Shown here piece after piece: positions 11,824 to 21,086 of a stretch of 64,000 bases of DNA. The position numbers and the translations under genes are program-made. Each line of letters begins with the position of its first letter. The stretch's first letter is position 1. The DNA is from Hydnum rufescens UP504 (lineage: Eukaryota > Basidiomycota > Agaricomycetes > Cantharellales > Hydnaceae): the NCBI GenBank assembly GCA_014904985.1, contig MU129042.1, forward strand, positions 30,058 to 94,057, given 5' to 3'. The notes under the pieces were generated by a model. The model saw only the letters and a program-made list of their open reading frames with translations. It was not told the DNA's origin and did not search any database.

Positions 11824-11928
11824 GGTGAGTCTCCTCCCCCCCAATAGATGCAGCCGCACAAAAAGAGCAGCGAAAGCTGCTCTTTTTGCGTCACTTTACA
11901 TTTTTTAACTAATATTATTTGATTATAG
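11824..11928 (+). other. Example predicted intron with internal stem-loop (105 bp)
   Basis: Donor GTGAGT, stem-loop with GAAA tetraloop (GAGCAGCGAAAGCTGCTC), branch-like TTTAACTAAT and GATTATAG acceptor. Spacing is the same as in the preceding unit. Confidence 0.65.
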
Positions 11929-12592
11929 GTATTGCCACAAATGAAGACCCATGAAGCAACCCCCAGAATGATAACATGCCCACAAACGGGATCCACAAAT
12001 GACGACACGCCACACAAAGAGACAAACTACACACCCGCAGTAGCGGGTGTGTGGTTCTATACTTGATATGTACCCCTGACAATGCAAAAAGAGCAGCGAA
12101 AGCTGCTCTTTTTGCATCACTTTTAATTATTTTTAACTAATGATTTTTTATTCTAGATATTGTCACAAAGGCAGAGCCCCAAAACAACCCCTCGACAGAA
12201 CAAAAATACCCCCGCAAACGATGATGCAGCATGAAGAGAACCACCCACCCGCAGTAGCAGGTGTGTGGTTCTATGCCGGTATGTAATGTTCCCCTGACGA
12301 CACAAAAAGAGCGGCAAAAGCTGCTCTTTTTGTGTCACTTTTAATTTTTTAACTAATGATTTTTTATTCTAGGTACAGTATTGTCACAAATGAAGACTGA
12401 AGACCCGCAAAGCAAGCCCCCCCACAATGATAACACGCCCGCAAAGGGGACCCCCGAACGACGACGTGCCAGAACCACACCCGCCGAAGTGGGTGTGGGG
12501 TAATTTTAAGGTGAGCATATAACCACGCAAGAGGAGCAGCGTACGCTGCTCCTTTTGCATGGCTTTTCTTTTTTCCTTTTTACTAATGTATT

Positions 12593-12900
12593 CACCTTGG
12601 TCAGTCATCTAAGCCTACCTAGTTAGGTACCACTTCCAGGGCAGATAATGGTACCTAAGTAGGTCCCATCACTATTTCGGCCGAAATGGCCATTTTTATG
12701 ATTTCACCTCCTCGCCCAGAATTGGCCGAAATGGCTGAAAATTGGCTGAAAATTGGCCGAAACTGGGACTTAGAGAATCTCAGACTTGCAGCAGGCCATA
12801 CGGGCTTATTGGGGATAACATGTTCCATTTATAATTATTTATTTATTTATTATCACTGCTACCCCCAGTCAGTGGGGTTTAATTCGGCAGTTCTGTTTTA
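12593..12900 (+). repeat. E3 B end: TIR, terminal hairpin and TTGGCCGAAA subterminal repeats
   Basis: After the terminal repeat come the hairpin arms CTAGTTAGGTACC / GGTACCTAAGTAGG. Tandem variants of AATTGGCCGAAA (about 12720-12770) follow, then GACTTAGAGAATCTCAGACTTG and GGCCATACGGGCTTATTGG, all shared with the B ends of E1, E2 and (diverged) E4. The subterminal repeats may be transposase-binding sites; that is inference. Confidence 0.88.
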
Positions 12901-12944
12901 TTCTTACTGAGTTGTTTATTTTTTATTTATTTATTTATTTAAAA

Positions 12945-15300
12945 AGTCACCACACTCACTGAGGTGTGGTACCATCCGTAGAAATTTAAAATAAAATATA
13001 AAAAAAACTATCTAGTGGCACCACACCCGCTTAGGCGGGTGTGGTACCGTCCGTAGAAACTTATAAACAAAAAACTATGTAGTAGTACCACACCTGCTTG
13101 GGCAGGTGTGGTCGGGGGTGCGGCTTGGCACTTCACCGTTGGGTGCGGGTTGCCATTGGGGTAGGTCGTCATTTCGGGGGTTTCAATTTGGATCCTAGAA
13201 TCATACTGTATGTTAGTAAAAAAAAATTGAAGTGATGCAAAAGGAGCAGCTTGTGCTGCTCCTTTTGCATCATTGCACATATAGAAATTTGAAAAAAAAA
13301 CCTTTGTAGTACCACACACCCACCGAAGTGGGTATATGGTACTGTTTTGTACCAGCTGGGCATCATTTTGGGGGTTCGCAGGCGTCCGTTCTCACGGCTG
13401 TCTTTGGCGGGGTCGCGGGTCTTTGATTTGGGGGTTAGTGCAGGTGGTAGGCTCAGGTGAAAATCTAGGAATAAATAACGTGTTAGTAAAGAAAAAATAA
13501 AAAAAGAAAGCCACGCAAAAGGAGCAGCATACGCTGCTCCTCTTGCGCGATTGTACTTATCTTGAAATTACCACACACCCGCTTCAGCGGGTGTGTGGTT
13601 CGTCCGGGGTCCCTGGACCTTGCGTCGTGCGTCCCCGTTTCTGGGTTTCGATTTGGCGGGTCGTGTTTGGGACTCTCCGTTGGCGGGTGCGTTGTCATTT
13701 CCAAAGGGGGGGGGGGTTTCATTTGGCGGTAGTTCAGGCGAGAACCTAGAACCTAGAATAATGAATTTGTTAGTTAAAAATAAAAATGGATGCAAAAAGA
13801 GCAGCAAGGCTGCTCTTTTTGCGCCCTTGGGGATGCATTACTTACCTTGTATAGAACCACACACCCGCGATGGCAGGTGTGTGGTTCGTACCAGTTTTGG
13901 CATCGTCCCGTGTCTTCGTTTGGCGCGTCGTCGTTCGCGGGCATGTTATCGTTTGGGTGGGGGTCGCACCGCGGGTCTTCATTTGTATTTGTGGTGATAC
14001 CTAGAGTAAAGATTTATTAATTAAAAAATTAAAAGCGACGCAAAAAGAGCAGCTTTCGCTGCTCTTTTTGCGCCACAGTATCTATTGAAGGGGGGGAACT
14101 CACCTGAACTAGTACCACACCCCCGCCGAAGCGGGTGTGTGGTACTCCCTTTGCACCCTGGTCACGTACTTGGTTCTGTACGGGGGGGCTGGTCGTCACT
14201 TGGGCAGGTGTGTTGTTTCGCGGGTCTCGGTTCAGATCCTAGAGTGAGAATGTCAATTAGTAAAAAAAATTCAAAGTGACGCAAAGGGAGCAGCTTACGC
14301 TGCTCCTTTTGCATCGTTGTACATATAGAAATCAAAAAAAATAAAATAAAAACCTTGTAGGACCACACCCACTGAAGTGGGTGTGGTCCTTGGTTTGTAC
14401 CGCGGTCGTGCGGTTCGTACTCGGTACGGGGCTTGGTCGTCATGTTGGGGGTTTGAACTCTCACGGGTTTCGTTTGGCGGGTCCGTTGCCGTTCTCGTGT
14501 GTTTGCTTGGTGGGGTTGTGGGTTCAGACAACCTAAAATAATGTATAATACGTTAGTAAAAAGGAAAAAAGAAAAGCCACGCAAAAGGAGCAGCGTACGC
14601 TGCTCCTTTTGCGTGGTTATATGCTCACCTTAAAATTACCACACACCCGCTCGAGCGGGTGTGTGGTTCGTCTCTTCGTGTGGCACGTCGTCGTTCAGGG
14701 GTCCCCTCTGCGGGCGTGTTATCGTTGTGGGGGGCTTGCTTTGTGGGTCTTCAGTCTTCATTTGTGACAATACTGTACCTAGAATAAAAAATCATTAGTT
14801 AAAAAGAATTAAAAGCGACACAAAAAGAGCAGCTTTCGCTGCTCTTTTTGCGTCATCGGGGGTGCATTACATGCCTTGTATAGATAGAACCACACACCCA
14901 CAGTAGCAGGTGTGTGGTTCATCTCTTCATTCGCGGGTCTCCTTTGTGGGCGGGCTTGCTGCTTGGGTCTTCATTTATGGCAATACCTAGAATAAAATAT
15001 AATTAGTTACAAAATTAAAAGCAATGCAAAAGAGAGGCTTTCCCGCTCTTTTGTGCGGCTGCATCTATTAGGGGGGGGGAGACTCACCTTAAATAGAACC
15101 ACACCCGCCGCAGCGGGTGTGGTTCCTGGGCTCACTCAACTGGGCGGCCTGTTTGTTTTGTTTGTTTTGATCTGGAGGAATAGAGGCTACGATATAAAAA
15201 TTCATGGCAGCGCAAAAAGAGTAGCTTGCGCTACTCTTTTGCGGTATTGTATTTACTGAGACAAAACTTACCTCATAACCAACACACCCGCATCAGCGGG
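12945..15300 (-). repeat. E3 left array: nine modules, minus sense
   Basis: Intron-type stem-loops at about 13235, 13515, 13790, 14040, 14280, 14580, 14818, 15025 (decayed, with an AGAGAGGC core) and 15210. Exon-type stem-loops at about 12948, 13019, 13087, 13310, 13572, 13855, 14113, 14363, 14640, 14890, 15098 and 15283. The three nearest the B end are packed about 70 bp apart without intron-type partners, as at the B ends of E1 and E2. Confidence 0.8.
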
Positions 15301-15327
15301 TGTGTGGTCATGCGGTCGGCGGTCGTG

Positions 15328-15455
15328 CACTGTTGCTGCTGCTGTTGCAGCAGCTGCAGCAGCTGCAGCTGCTGCAGCAGCTGCAGCAGCTGTTGCTGCT
15401 GTTGCTGCTGTTGTTGCTGTTGTTGCTGTTGTTGCTGTTGTTGCTGTTGCTGTTG
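15328..15455 (-). repeat. (CTG/TTG)n microsatellite in the E3 first exon
   Basis: About 125 bp of CTG, CAG-CTG and TTG triplets. On the minus strand it is a CAR-rich tract in the same position as the CAR tract of E2, between the conserved first-exon start and the first exon-type stem-loop. In E2 it lies in the right arm, in E3 in the left arm. Confidence 0.85.
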
Positions 15456-15499
15456 TGTCGTGGTTGTGCGGTCGCTTGCTGGGTGTGGCTGTGTAGAGT

Positions 15500-15920
15500 T
15501 CGAAATTCAACACCGGCAATTGCTGATACTCAAGAAGCGCCCAAGCGCTGGTGCTGCAAGCACAGTACACAATAGTACCAAGCATGTATATTATAAATAA
15601 ATACTATATAATAAAAAATTGTCCAGGAAAACCTGAAGAAGAGGATGGTAATGAGTCAGAGGTCAATAAGGCATGAGATGGCTAATTACAGAGTGGATTG
15701 GGCCAATTCTGATGCGTAGAAGTGGCCCAATCCACTCTGTAATTAGCCATCTCATGCCTTATTGACCTCTGACTCATTACCATCCTCTTCTTCAGGTTTT
15801 CCTGGACAATTTTTTATTATATAGTATTTATTTATAATATACATGCTTGGTACTATTGTGTACTGTGCTTGCAGCGCCAGCGCTTGGGCACTTCTTGAGT
15901 ATCGGCAATTGCCAGTGTTG
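15500..15920. promoter_or_regulatory. E3 central palindrome, candidate bidirectional promoter
   Basis: Inverted repeat centred near 15715; the arms are almost identical from GGCAATTGC (15512 and 15905) inward, including ATTATATAGTATTTATT and CATGCTTGGTACTATTGTG. It has the same architecture as the centres of E1, E2 and E4, but without the extra core hairpin of E2 and E4. Confidence 0.55.
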
Positions 15921-15939
15921 AATCTGCATCTTGCTTCCT

Positions 15940-17560
15940 ATCTCCGCAACCACAACAAGCAACCGCCCAAAAAGGCAACCGCATGACCATGCACCCGCCA
16001 CTGTGGGTGTGTGGTCACAAGGTGAGTATTTTTTCTAGTAGATACAACGGCACAAAAAGAGCAGCGAAAGCTGCTCTTTTTGCGCTGCTTTGGAACATCT
16101 TACTAACGTCTCTTTATTTATTTTAGGTTGAGGCCTCGTCCAACGCATGATGAGAGCCCAAACAGCCATGGGACATACGGAAACACGACGCAGCAACATG
16201 ACATCCGGCAACACGACACAGAAATGCGATGCACGACAGTGCAACACGGCAACGCGCCAAACGGCAACGCGCCAAATGAAGATGCGACACATGGTAATGC
16301 GACACACAGCAACCCAACCTACGGCAACGCGCCAAACAAGCACACAACCGCGCCAAATGAGGCCCCCAGGAACCACACACCCGCCACGGCAGGTGTGTGG
16401 TACTATATAATGTGAGTCCCCCCCCCCAGTAACTACAGGCACGCAAAAAGAGCAGCGAAAGCTGCTCTTTTTGCATGGTCTTTAACTCTTAACTAACATA
16501 TAATCTTATATTCCAGGTCACCACTTCCCGCACGAACGAATACCTATGCAAGAACCCCCATAACCCCGCCCGTCGACACCCGAACGAGGGGACCCGTACA
16601 AACCGCTGCACATGTGAGCTGGAGTATGGCTCCAGTACCCCACACCCGCTGGAGCGGGTGTGGGGTACTACAAAGTAAGATTTCTTTTCGTTTTTTTATT
16701 CTTGTGGTGCAAAAAGAGCAACGTAAGCTGCTCTTTTTGCGCTGCTTTGGAATTTTTTTTTTACTGATGTGCATTATTCTATATTGCGGCCCCTCCAACG
16801 CAGGACGATAACCCACGAAACGACAAGAGCCCAAACAGCGATGTGCCACACAGCAACGCGACATGGCAATGCGATACACGGCAACACAATACACCAACGT
16901 GACACAGCAATGGGCCAACGACGCGACTGCACCAAAGCCCACGGCAACGCACCAAACGAGGGCACGGAATCACACACCCACCCCGGCGGGTGTGTGGTTC
17001 TATATCAGGTAAGTCCCCACCCTCCTCAGTACCTACAGCCATGCAAAAAGAGCAGCGAAAGCTGCTCTTTTTGCGTGGTTTTTGATTCTAACTAATTTAA
17101 AAACTTTATCTCACAGGTCTCAATGCCCCCGCAAATGAATACCAACACAAAACCCCTGTGCCCCCCGTATTGACGCCCAAATGACGGACATCCGTAGGAA
17201 CCGCCGTATGTACACGGGCTCAGTACCCCACACCGCTGCAGCAGGTGTGGGGTACTAGGAGGTATGTTTTATTTTTATAAATTTCTTCTTGTGGCACAAA
17301 AAGAGCAGCATAAGCTGCTCTTTTTGCGCTGCATTAATATTCAACTAATGTTTCCTTAATTATTTCTTTAGATCCTAGGCCAGAACCCGGGCGAACTCCC
17401 GAATACAAATCCGCCGAACGACATCGCCGACGATAACCACGAACGAGCCTGTGAATGAAAACCGGCCCCCTTGAGGGAGCACCCAAATGGAGCCGGCCCC
17501 CAATCGGGGTGTGTGAACCCCACCCACTGCAGCGGGTGTGGTGGGTATATGCAGGTGCAT
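15940..17560 (+). repeat. E3 right array: five modules, plus sense
   Basis: Intron-type stem-loops at about 16050, 16440, 16708, 17042 and 17295; four of the five loops are GNRA (GAAA three times, GTAA once). The exon-like segment about 16127-16408 is unusually long (about 280 bp) and consists of repeated CAACGCGCCAAAYGR motifs. Exon-type stem-loops at about 15990, 16374, 16638, 16972, 17227 and 17516. Confidence 0.82.
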
Positions 17561-17830
17561 GACCCGCATCAACCATCCCCCCCTGTGGTGGCAGACCCCG
17601 GGGGGATAATATGTATATAGTGTAATATGTATATAATAATAGTAGTAATAATAATAATAATAATAAATAAGTATATAATCTAGCACAGCCATGGATTGGC
17701 CGACAGATGGCCCAAAAACTGAATTGGAATAGCCTGATTTCGGCCGTAAGGTTTGGGGGACCTATTAGGTACCATTTTCTGCCCCGAAAGTGGTACCTAA
17801 ATTAGGTCCCCTATGTGACTGACCAGCCTG
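17561..17830 (-). repeat. E3 A end
   Basis: Reverse complement of the E1/E2 A ends: C-run boundary, (TTA)n tract (about 17625-17680), CATGGATTGGCCGACAGATG, terminal hairpin with GGTACC arms, and CTGACCAGCCTG at 17819-17830. Confidence 0.9.
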
Positions 17831-19340
17831 AACGTATTGTATGTTATTTTAGGTTGTCTGAACCCATGACCCCACCAAGCAAACACACAAGAACAGCAAC
17901 GGACCCACCAAATGAAACCCGCAAGGGTTCAAACCCCCAACATGACGACCAAGCCCCGTACCGAGTACGAACCGCATGACCACAGTACAAACCAAGGACC
18001 ACACCCACTTCAGTGGGTGTGGTCCTACAAGGCTTTCATTTTTTTTATTTGATTTCTATATGTACAATAACGCAAAAGGAGCAGCGCAAGCTGCTCCCTT
18101 TGCATCACTCTGAATTTTTTTACTAATCGAGAGTCCAACTGAAGCCATGCCAAAAGAAAACCCGATGAACGCACCACCAAACCCCGCCGAACGAAAAACC
18201 AATGCAAACCAGACACCTGCCATGGCGGGCGTCTGGTACTATTTAAGGGAGGCGATTTTCCCATATCCAACAGTGCAAAAAGAGCAGCGAAAGCTGCTCT
18301 TTTTGTGTCGCTTTTAATTTTTTAACTAATAATTGTTCATTCTAGGTATCGCTGCAAATGAAGACCCGTGAAGCCCCGCCAGAATGACAACATCCCCGTG
18401 AACAATGATGCGCCAAACACAGAGACGAACCACACACCCGCAGTAGCAGGTGTGTGGTTCTATACAAGGTATGTAATGTAACACACCCCCAATGGCGCAA
18501 AAAGAGCTGCGAAGGCAGCTCTTTTTGTGTCATGTTAACTTGTACTGATCTAAATTTTTGTATTCTAGATCTTCCTTCCCCCCAAACGAGTATGTGCCCG
18601 AAACCCCCCCAACCCACCTGAGAACTGTACGGAAAACTGGCAGTCGAAGGTATGCAACCCGGACAACAATGAGTACCACACCCCCACCAATGCGGGTATG
18701 TGGTACTACAAGGTATTTTTTTTAAACTTTCTACATCTACAGTGACGCCAAAGGAGCAGCGCAAGCTGCCCCTTTGGCATCACTTTGAATTTTTTTTTAC
18801 TAATGTTCATTATCATTCAATTCTAGGATTGAATTTGAAGCTCCCGAAATGAAGACAACAGACAGCCGCAACCCCCAAATGACCTGCACAACAGTGAACC
18901 GCCAAGCCAAGCCCGCCCAAATGGCCACCGACGAGCTGGGTGAGCCCCCATCCAAGCCCCAAGGCAGCAATGCCCAGTACCACATGCCCCCCTCAGCGGG
19001 GGTGTGGTACAAAAGGTCTGTTTTTTAACTTAATATTTTGCTGCCCGACACCCCAGCAACATGCCCCCTGAACCTGCATCTGAACACTGGATGACCCCCC
19101 GTCCAAAGTCTCAAGGAAGCAACAGATGGTACCACACCTGCCCTAGCGGGTGTGGTATGTTTTTTTAATTGAATTTTTAAATAAATAAATACATAAGTTG
19201 ATAAAAAAACATGAGACTGCCAAATGAAAACAGCCCCCACCTGGGGTGAGTGATAATGATAATAAATAAATAACTATAAATGAAACACCAGAGGGGGGAA
19301 TATAATAATAAATACAGGTGATTATCCCCAATAAGCCCGC
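17831..19340 (+). repeat. E2 right array (second part): four more modules
   Basis: This continues the intron interrupted at 12592. Intron-type stem-loops at about 18070, 18270, 18495 and 18745 (loops GCAA, GAAA, GAAG, GCAA). The last exon-type stem-loops (about 18982 and 19130) lack intron-type partners, and an AAATAAAT tract follows. Confidence 0.8.
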
Positions 19341-19554
19341 ATGGCCCGCTGTCCTGCAAGTCTGAGATGCTCTCTAAGTCCCAGTTTCGGCCAATTTTCG
19401 GCCAATTTTCGGCCATTTTGGCCAATTCTGAGCCAGAAGGTGCAGACCATAAAATGGCCATTTTGGCCGGAATAGTGATGGGACCTACTTAGGTACCATT
19501 ATCTGCCCCAAAAGTGGTACCTAACTAGGTAGGCTTAGATGACTGACCAAGGTG
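19341..19554 (-). repeat. E2 B end
   Basis: Reverse complement of the E3 B end: CTAAGTCCCAGTTTCGGCC, tandem TTTTCGGCCAA units, GGTACC hairpin arms and GACTGACCAAGGTG at 19541-19554. Confidence 0.9.
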
Positions 19555-20770
19555 ACCACACACCTGCTTCGGTGGGTGTGTGGTAATTTTAAGTTAAGTA
19601 TTTCTTATGTATAAATACAATTGCGCCAAAGGAGCAGCATATGCTGCTCCTTTGGCAAAGCTCTTTCTCTTTTTTTTTTTTTCTTTTCGCTAACATATTA
19701 TTTATTTATTATCCAGTTCCAGGTTCCAATCTAAACCCACGACCCCGCCAAAAAAGACCTGTGAACAGCAACCGCGATGCAACTCACCACACCCAACCAG
19801 CAAACCGAGGGAAAATGGGCCAGACCACACACCCACTGTGTGGTCATCCAAGGTGAGTTTCATTCCCATAGATACAGTGGCGCAAAAAGAGCAGTGAAAG
19901 CTGCTCTTTTTGTGTCGCTTTAACTGTTTACTGATCTAAAATTTTTTATTCTAGATCTTGCTTCCCCCCTGAACGAGTATGTGCCCAAAAACCACCAACC
20001 TACCTGAGCACTGTACAGAAATCCAACAGTCGAAGGTGTGTGACCCCAGGCAATAACGAGTACCACACCTGCTTTGGCGGGTGTGTGGGAAAAAAAAAAC
20101 TTCAGTGACGCAAAAGGAGCAGCGCAAGCTGCTCCTTTTGCGTCATTTCAAACTTTTTTACTAACATAAGTTATTATTCTAGGATGGAATTTGAAGATCC
20201 CAAAATGACAACACCCCAACGGACACCTGCGATCCGTCCAAATGACCCACCTAACAGTGAACCACCAAGGCACACCCCCCCAAAACAGCGGCTGGTGAGC
20301 TGGCTGAATCCCGGTCCAAGTCCCCCAAGGCAGCAATGCCCAGTACCACACCCGCTGAGGGGGGTGTGGTACAAAGGTGTGTCTTTTTTTTTGTTTCAGT
20401 TTAGCAAGTGGCACAGAAAGAGCAGCATGAGCTGCCCTTTCCGCGCCAAGCTAAGCTTTTTTTTTTTAATTCTAGGTTATCGTACAATAGATACTGCCCA
20501 TGACATCTCCCCCCTTCGAAAACTGGCCGAACCCCTGATGAAGCAAGGGAAGGTACCACACACCTGCTTGGCAGGTGTGGTGCTACTAGATATATATATA
20601 TGTATTTAAATTTCTATGGATGGTAACCACACCTGCCCAAGTGGCTGTGGTGTTTTTTTTTGTTTTTTTTTTTTTGATTTCTATGGACAGTACCACACAC
20701 CCGCTAGAGCGGGTGTGTGGTGCTACCATTTTTAAATAAATAAATAAATAAATAAATAAACAAGTAATGA
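19555..20770 (+). repeat. E1 right array (second part): four more modules and terminal exon-type stem-loops
   Basis: The exon-type stem-loop split by E2 is completed here. Intron-type stem-loops at about 19624, 19880, 20108 and 20411. Three exon-type stem-loops at about 20557, 20625 and 20693 follow without intron partners, then an (AAAT)n tract at 20728-20762. The first donor here is TTAAGT, probably a decayed GTAAGT. Confidence 0.8.
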
Positions 20771-20859
20771 ACCATGGGACTGCTGAATGAAACCCTGTTG
20801 ACCCCAGGTAGCCTATGCATAATATAGTGATAATAAATAAATAATTATAAATGGATCAC

Positions 20860-21086
20860 ATTATCCCCGATAAGCCCATATGGCCCACTGCAAGTCTGAG
20901 ATTCTCTAAGTCCCAGTTTCAGCCAATTTTCAGCCAATTTTCAGCCATTTCAGCCAATTCTGGGCCAGGAGGTGAAATCATAAAAATGGCCATTTCGGCC
21001 GAAATAGTCATGGGACCTACTTAGGTACCATTATCTGCCCCGGAAGTGGTACCTAACTAGGTAGGCTTAGATGACTGACCAAGGTG
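20860..21086 (-). repeat. E1 B end
   Basis: Same organisation as the E2 and E3 B ends: CTAAGTCCCAGTTTCAGCC, tandem TTTTCAGCCAA units, GGTACC hairpin arms, and a final GACTGACCAAGGTG followed by the TSD ACCACATT. Confidence 0.9.

Larger units (their letters stand above)
11601..12592 (+). repeat. E2 right array (first part): five modules, plus sense
   Basis: Intron-type stem-loops at about 11670, 11855, 12082, 12300 and 12525. This stretch holds the cleanest units: donors GTACGT (11642) and GTGAGT (11824), acceptors TTCCAG (11743) and TTATAG (11928). One donor at about 12067 reads ATATGT instead of GTATGT. The array is cut after TTTTTACTAATGTATT by E3 and continues at 17831. Confidence 0.82.
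12593..17830 (-). mobile_element. E3: hairpin-array transposon inserted in E2 (B end left, A end right)
   Basis: The B end CACCTTGGTCAGTCA starts at 12593 and the A end finishes at 17830. Flanks are AATGTATT (12585-12592) and AACGTATT (17831-17838), an 8-bp duplication with one transition. Deleting E3 and one duplicate rebuilds an E2 intron: branch-like TTTTTACTAAYGTATT followed by TTATTTTAG. The length is 5,238 bp with nothing nested, so E3 is the best reference copy. It has nine intron-type stem-loops left (minus sense) and five right (plus sense) of its centre at about 15715. Confidence 0.92.
9036..19554 (+). mobile_element. E2: hairpin-array transposon inserted in E1, with E3 nested inside
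   Basis: A end at 9036 (CAGGCTGGTCAGTCA), B end at 19554. ACCACAC precedes the left end (9029-9035) and follows the right end (19555-19561), a 7-bp duplication, or 8 bp with one difference. Deleting E2 plus one duplicate restores a complete exon-type stem-loop of E1 (ACCACACACC...GGTGTGTGGT), which supports the pairing. Without E3 the element is about 5.27 kb and carries 13 intron-type stem-loops, four left and nine right of its centre. Confidence 0.88.
5678..21086 (+). mobile_element. E1: hairpin-array transposon inserted in KDZ-1, with E2 and E3 nested inside
   Basis: The left end starts CAGGCTGGTCAGTCA (A end) and the right end, read inward, starts CACCTTGGTCAGTCA (B end). The insertion is flanked by an exact 8-bp duplication ACCACATT at 5670-5677 and 21087-21094. 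Without the nested E2 (9036-19554) the element is about 4.88 kb. It contains four module stem-loops to the left of its centre (minus sense) and eight to the right (plus sense), the last four lying beyond E2. No transposase frame is visible. An 8-bp TSD fits hAT-like and, as I recall, Zisupton-like (KDZ) transposition; the class is not proven. TSD, TIRs and the restored KDZ frame make the boundaries firm. Confidence 0.93.

Noticed and set aside
6160..20440. Regularly spaced short palindromes resembling a CRISPR array or bacterial REP/BIME repeats
   Set aside because: The context is eukaryotic (introns, KDZ, gypsy), spacing is irregular, two different palindromes alternate, and the array sits inside bounded transposons.
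6160..20440. The intron-type stem-loops with T-runs as terminators
   Set aside because: The T-run lies in the stem, not after it, and a splice-acceptor context follows each one. A bacterial-type terminator makes no sense here.
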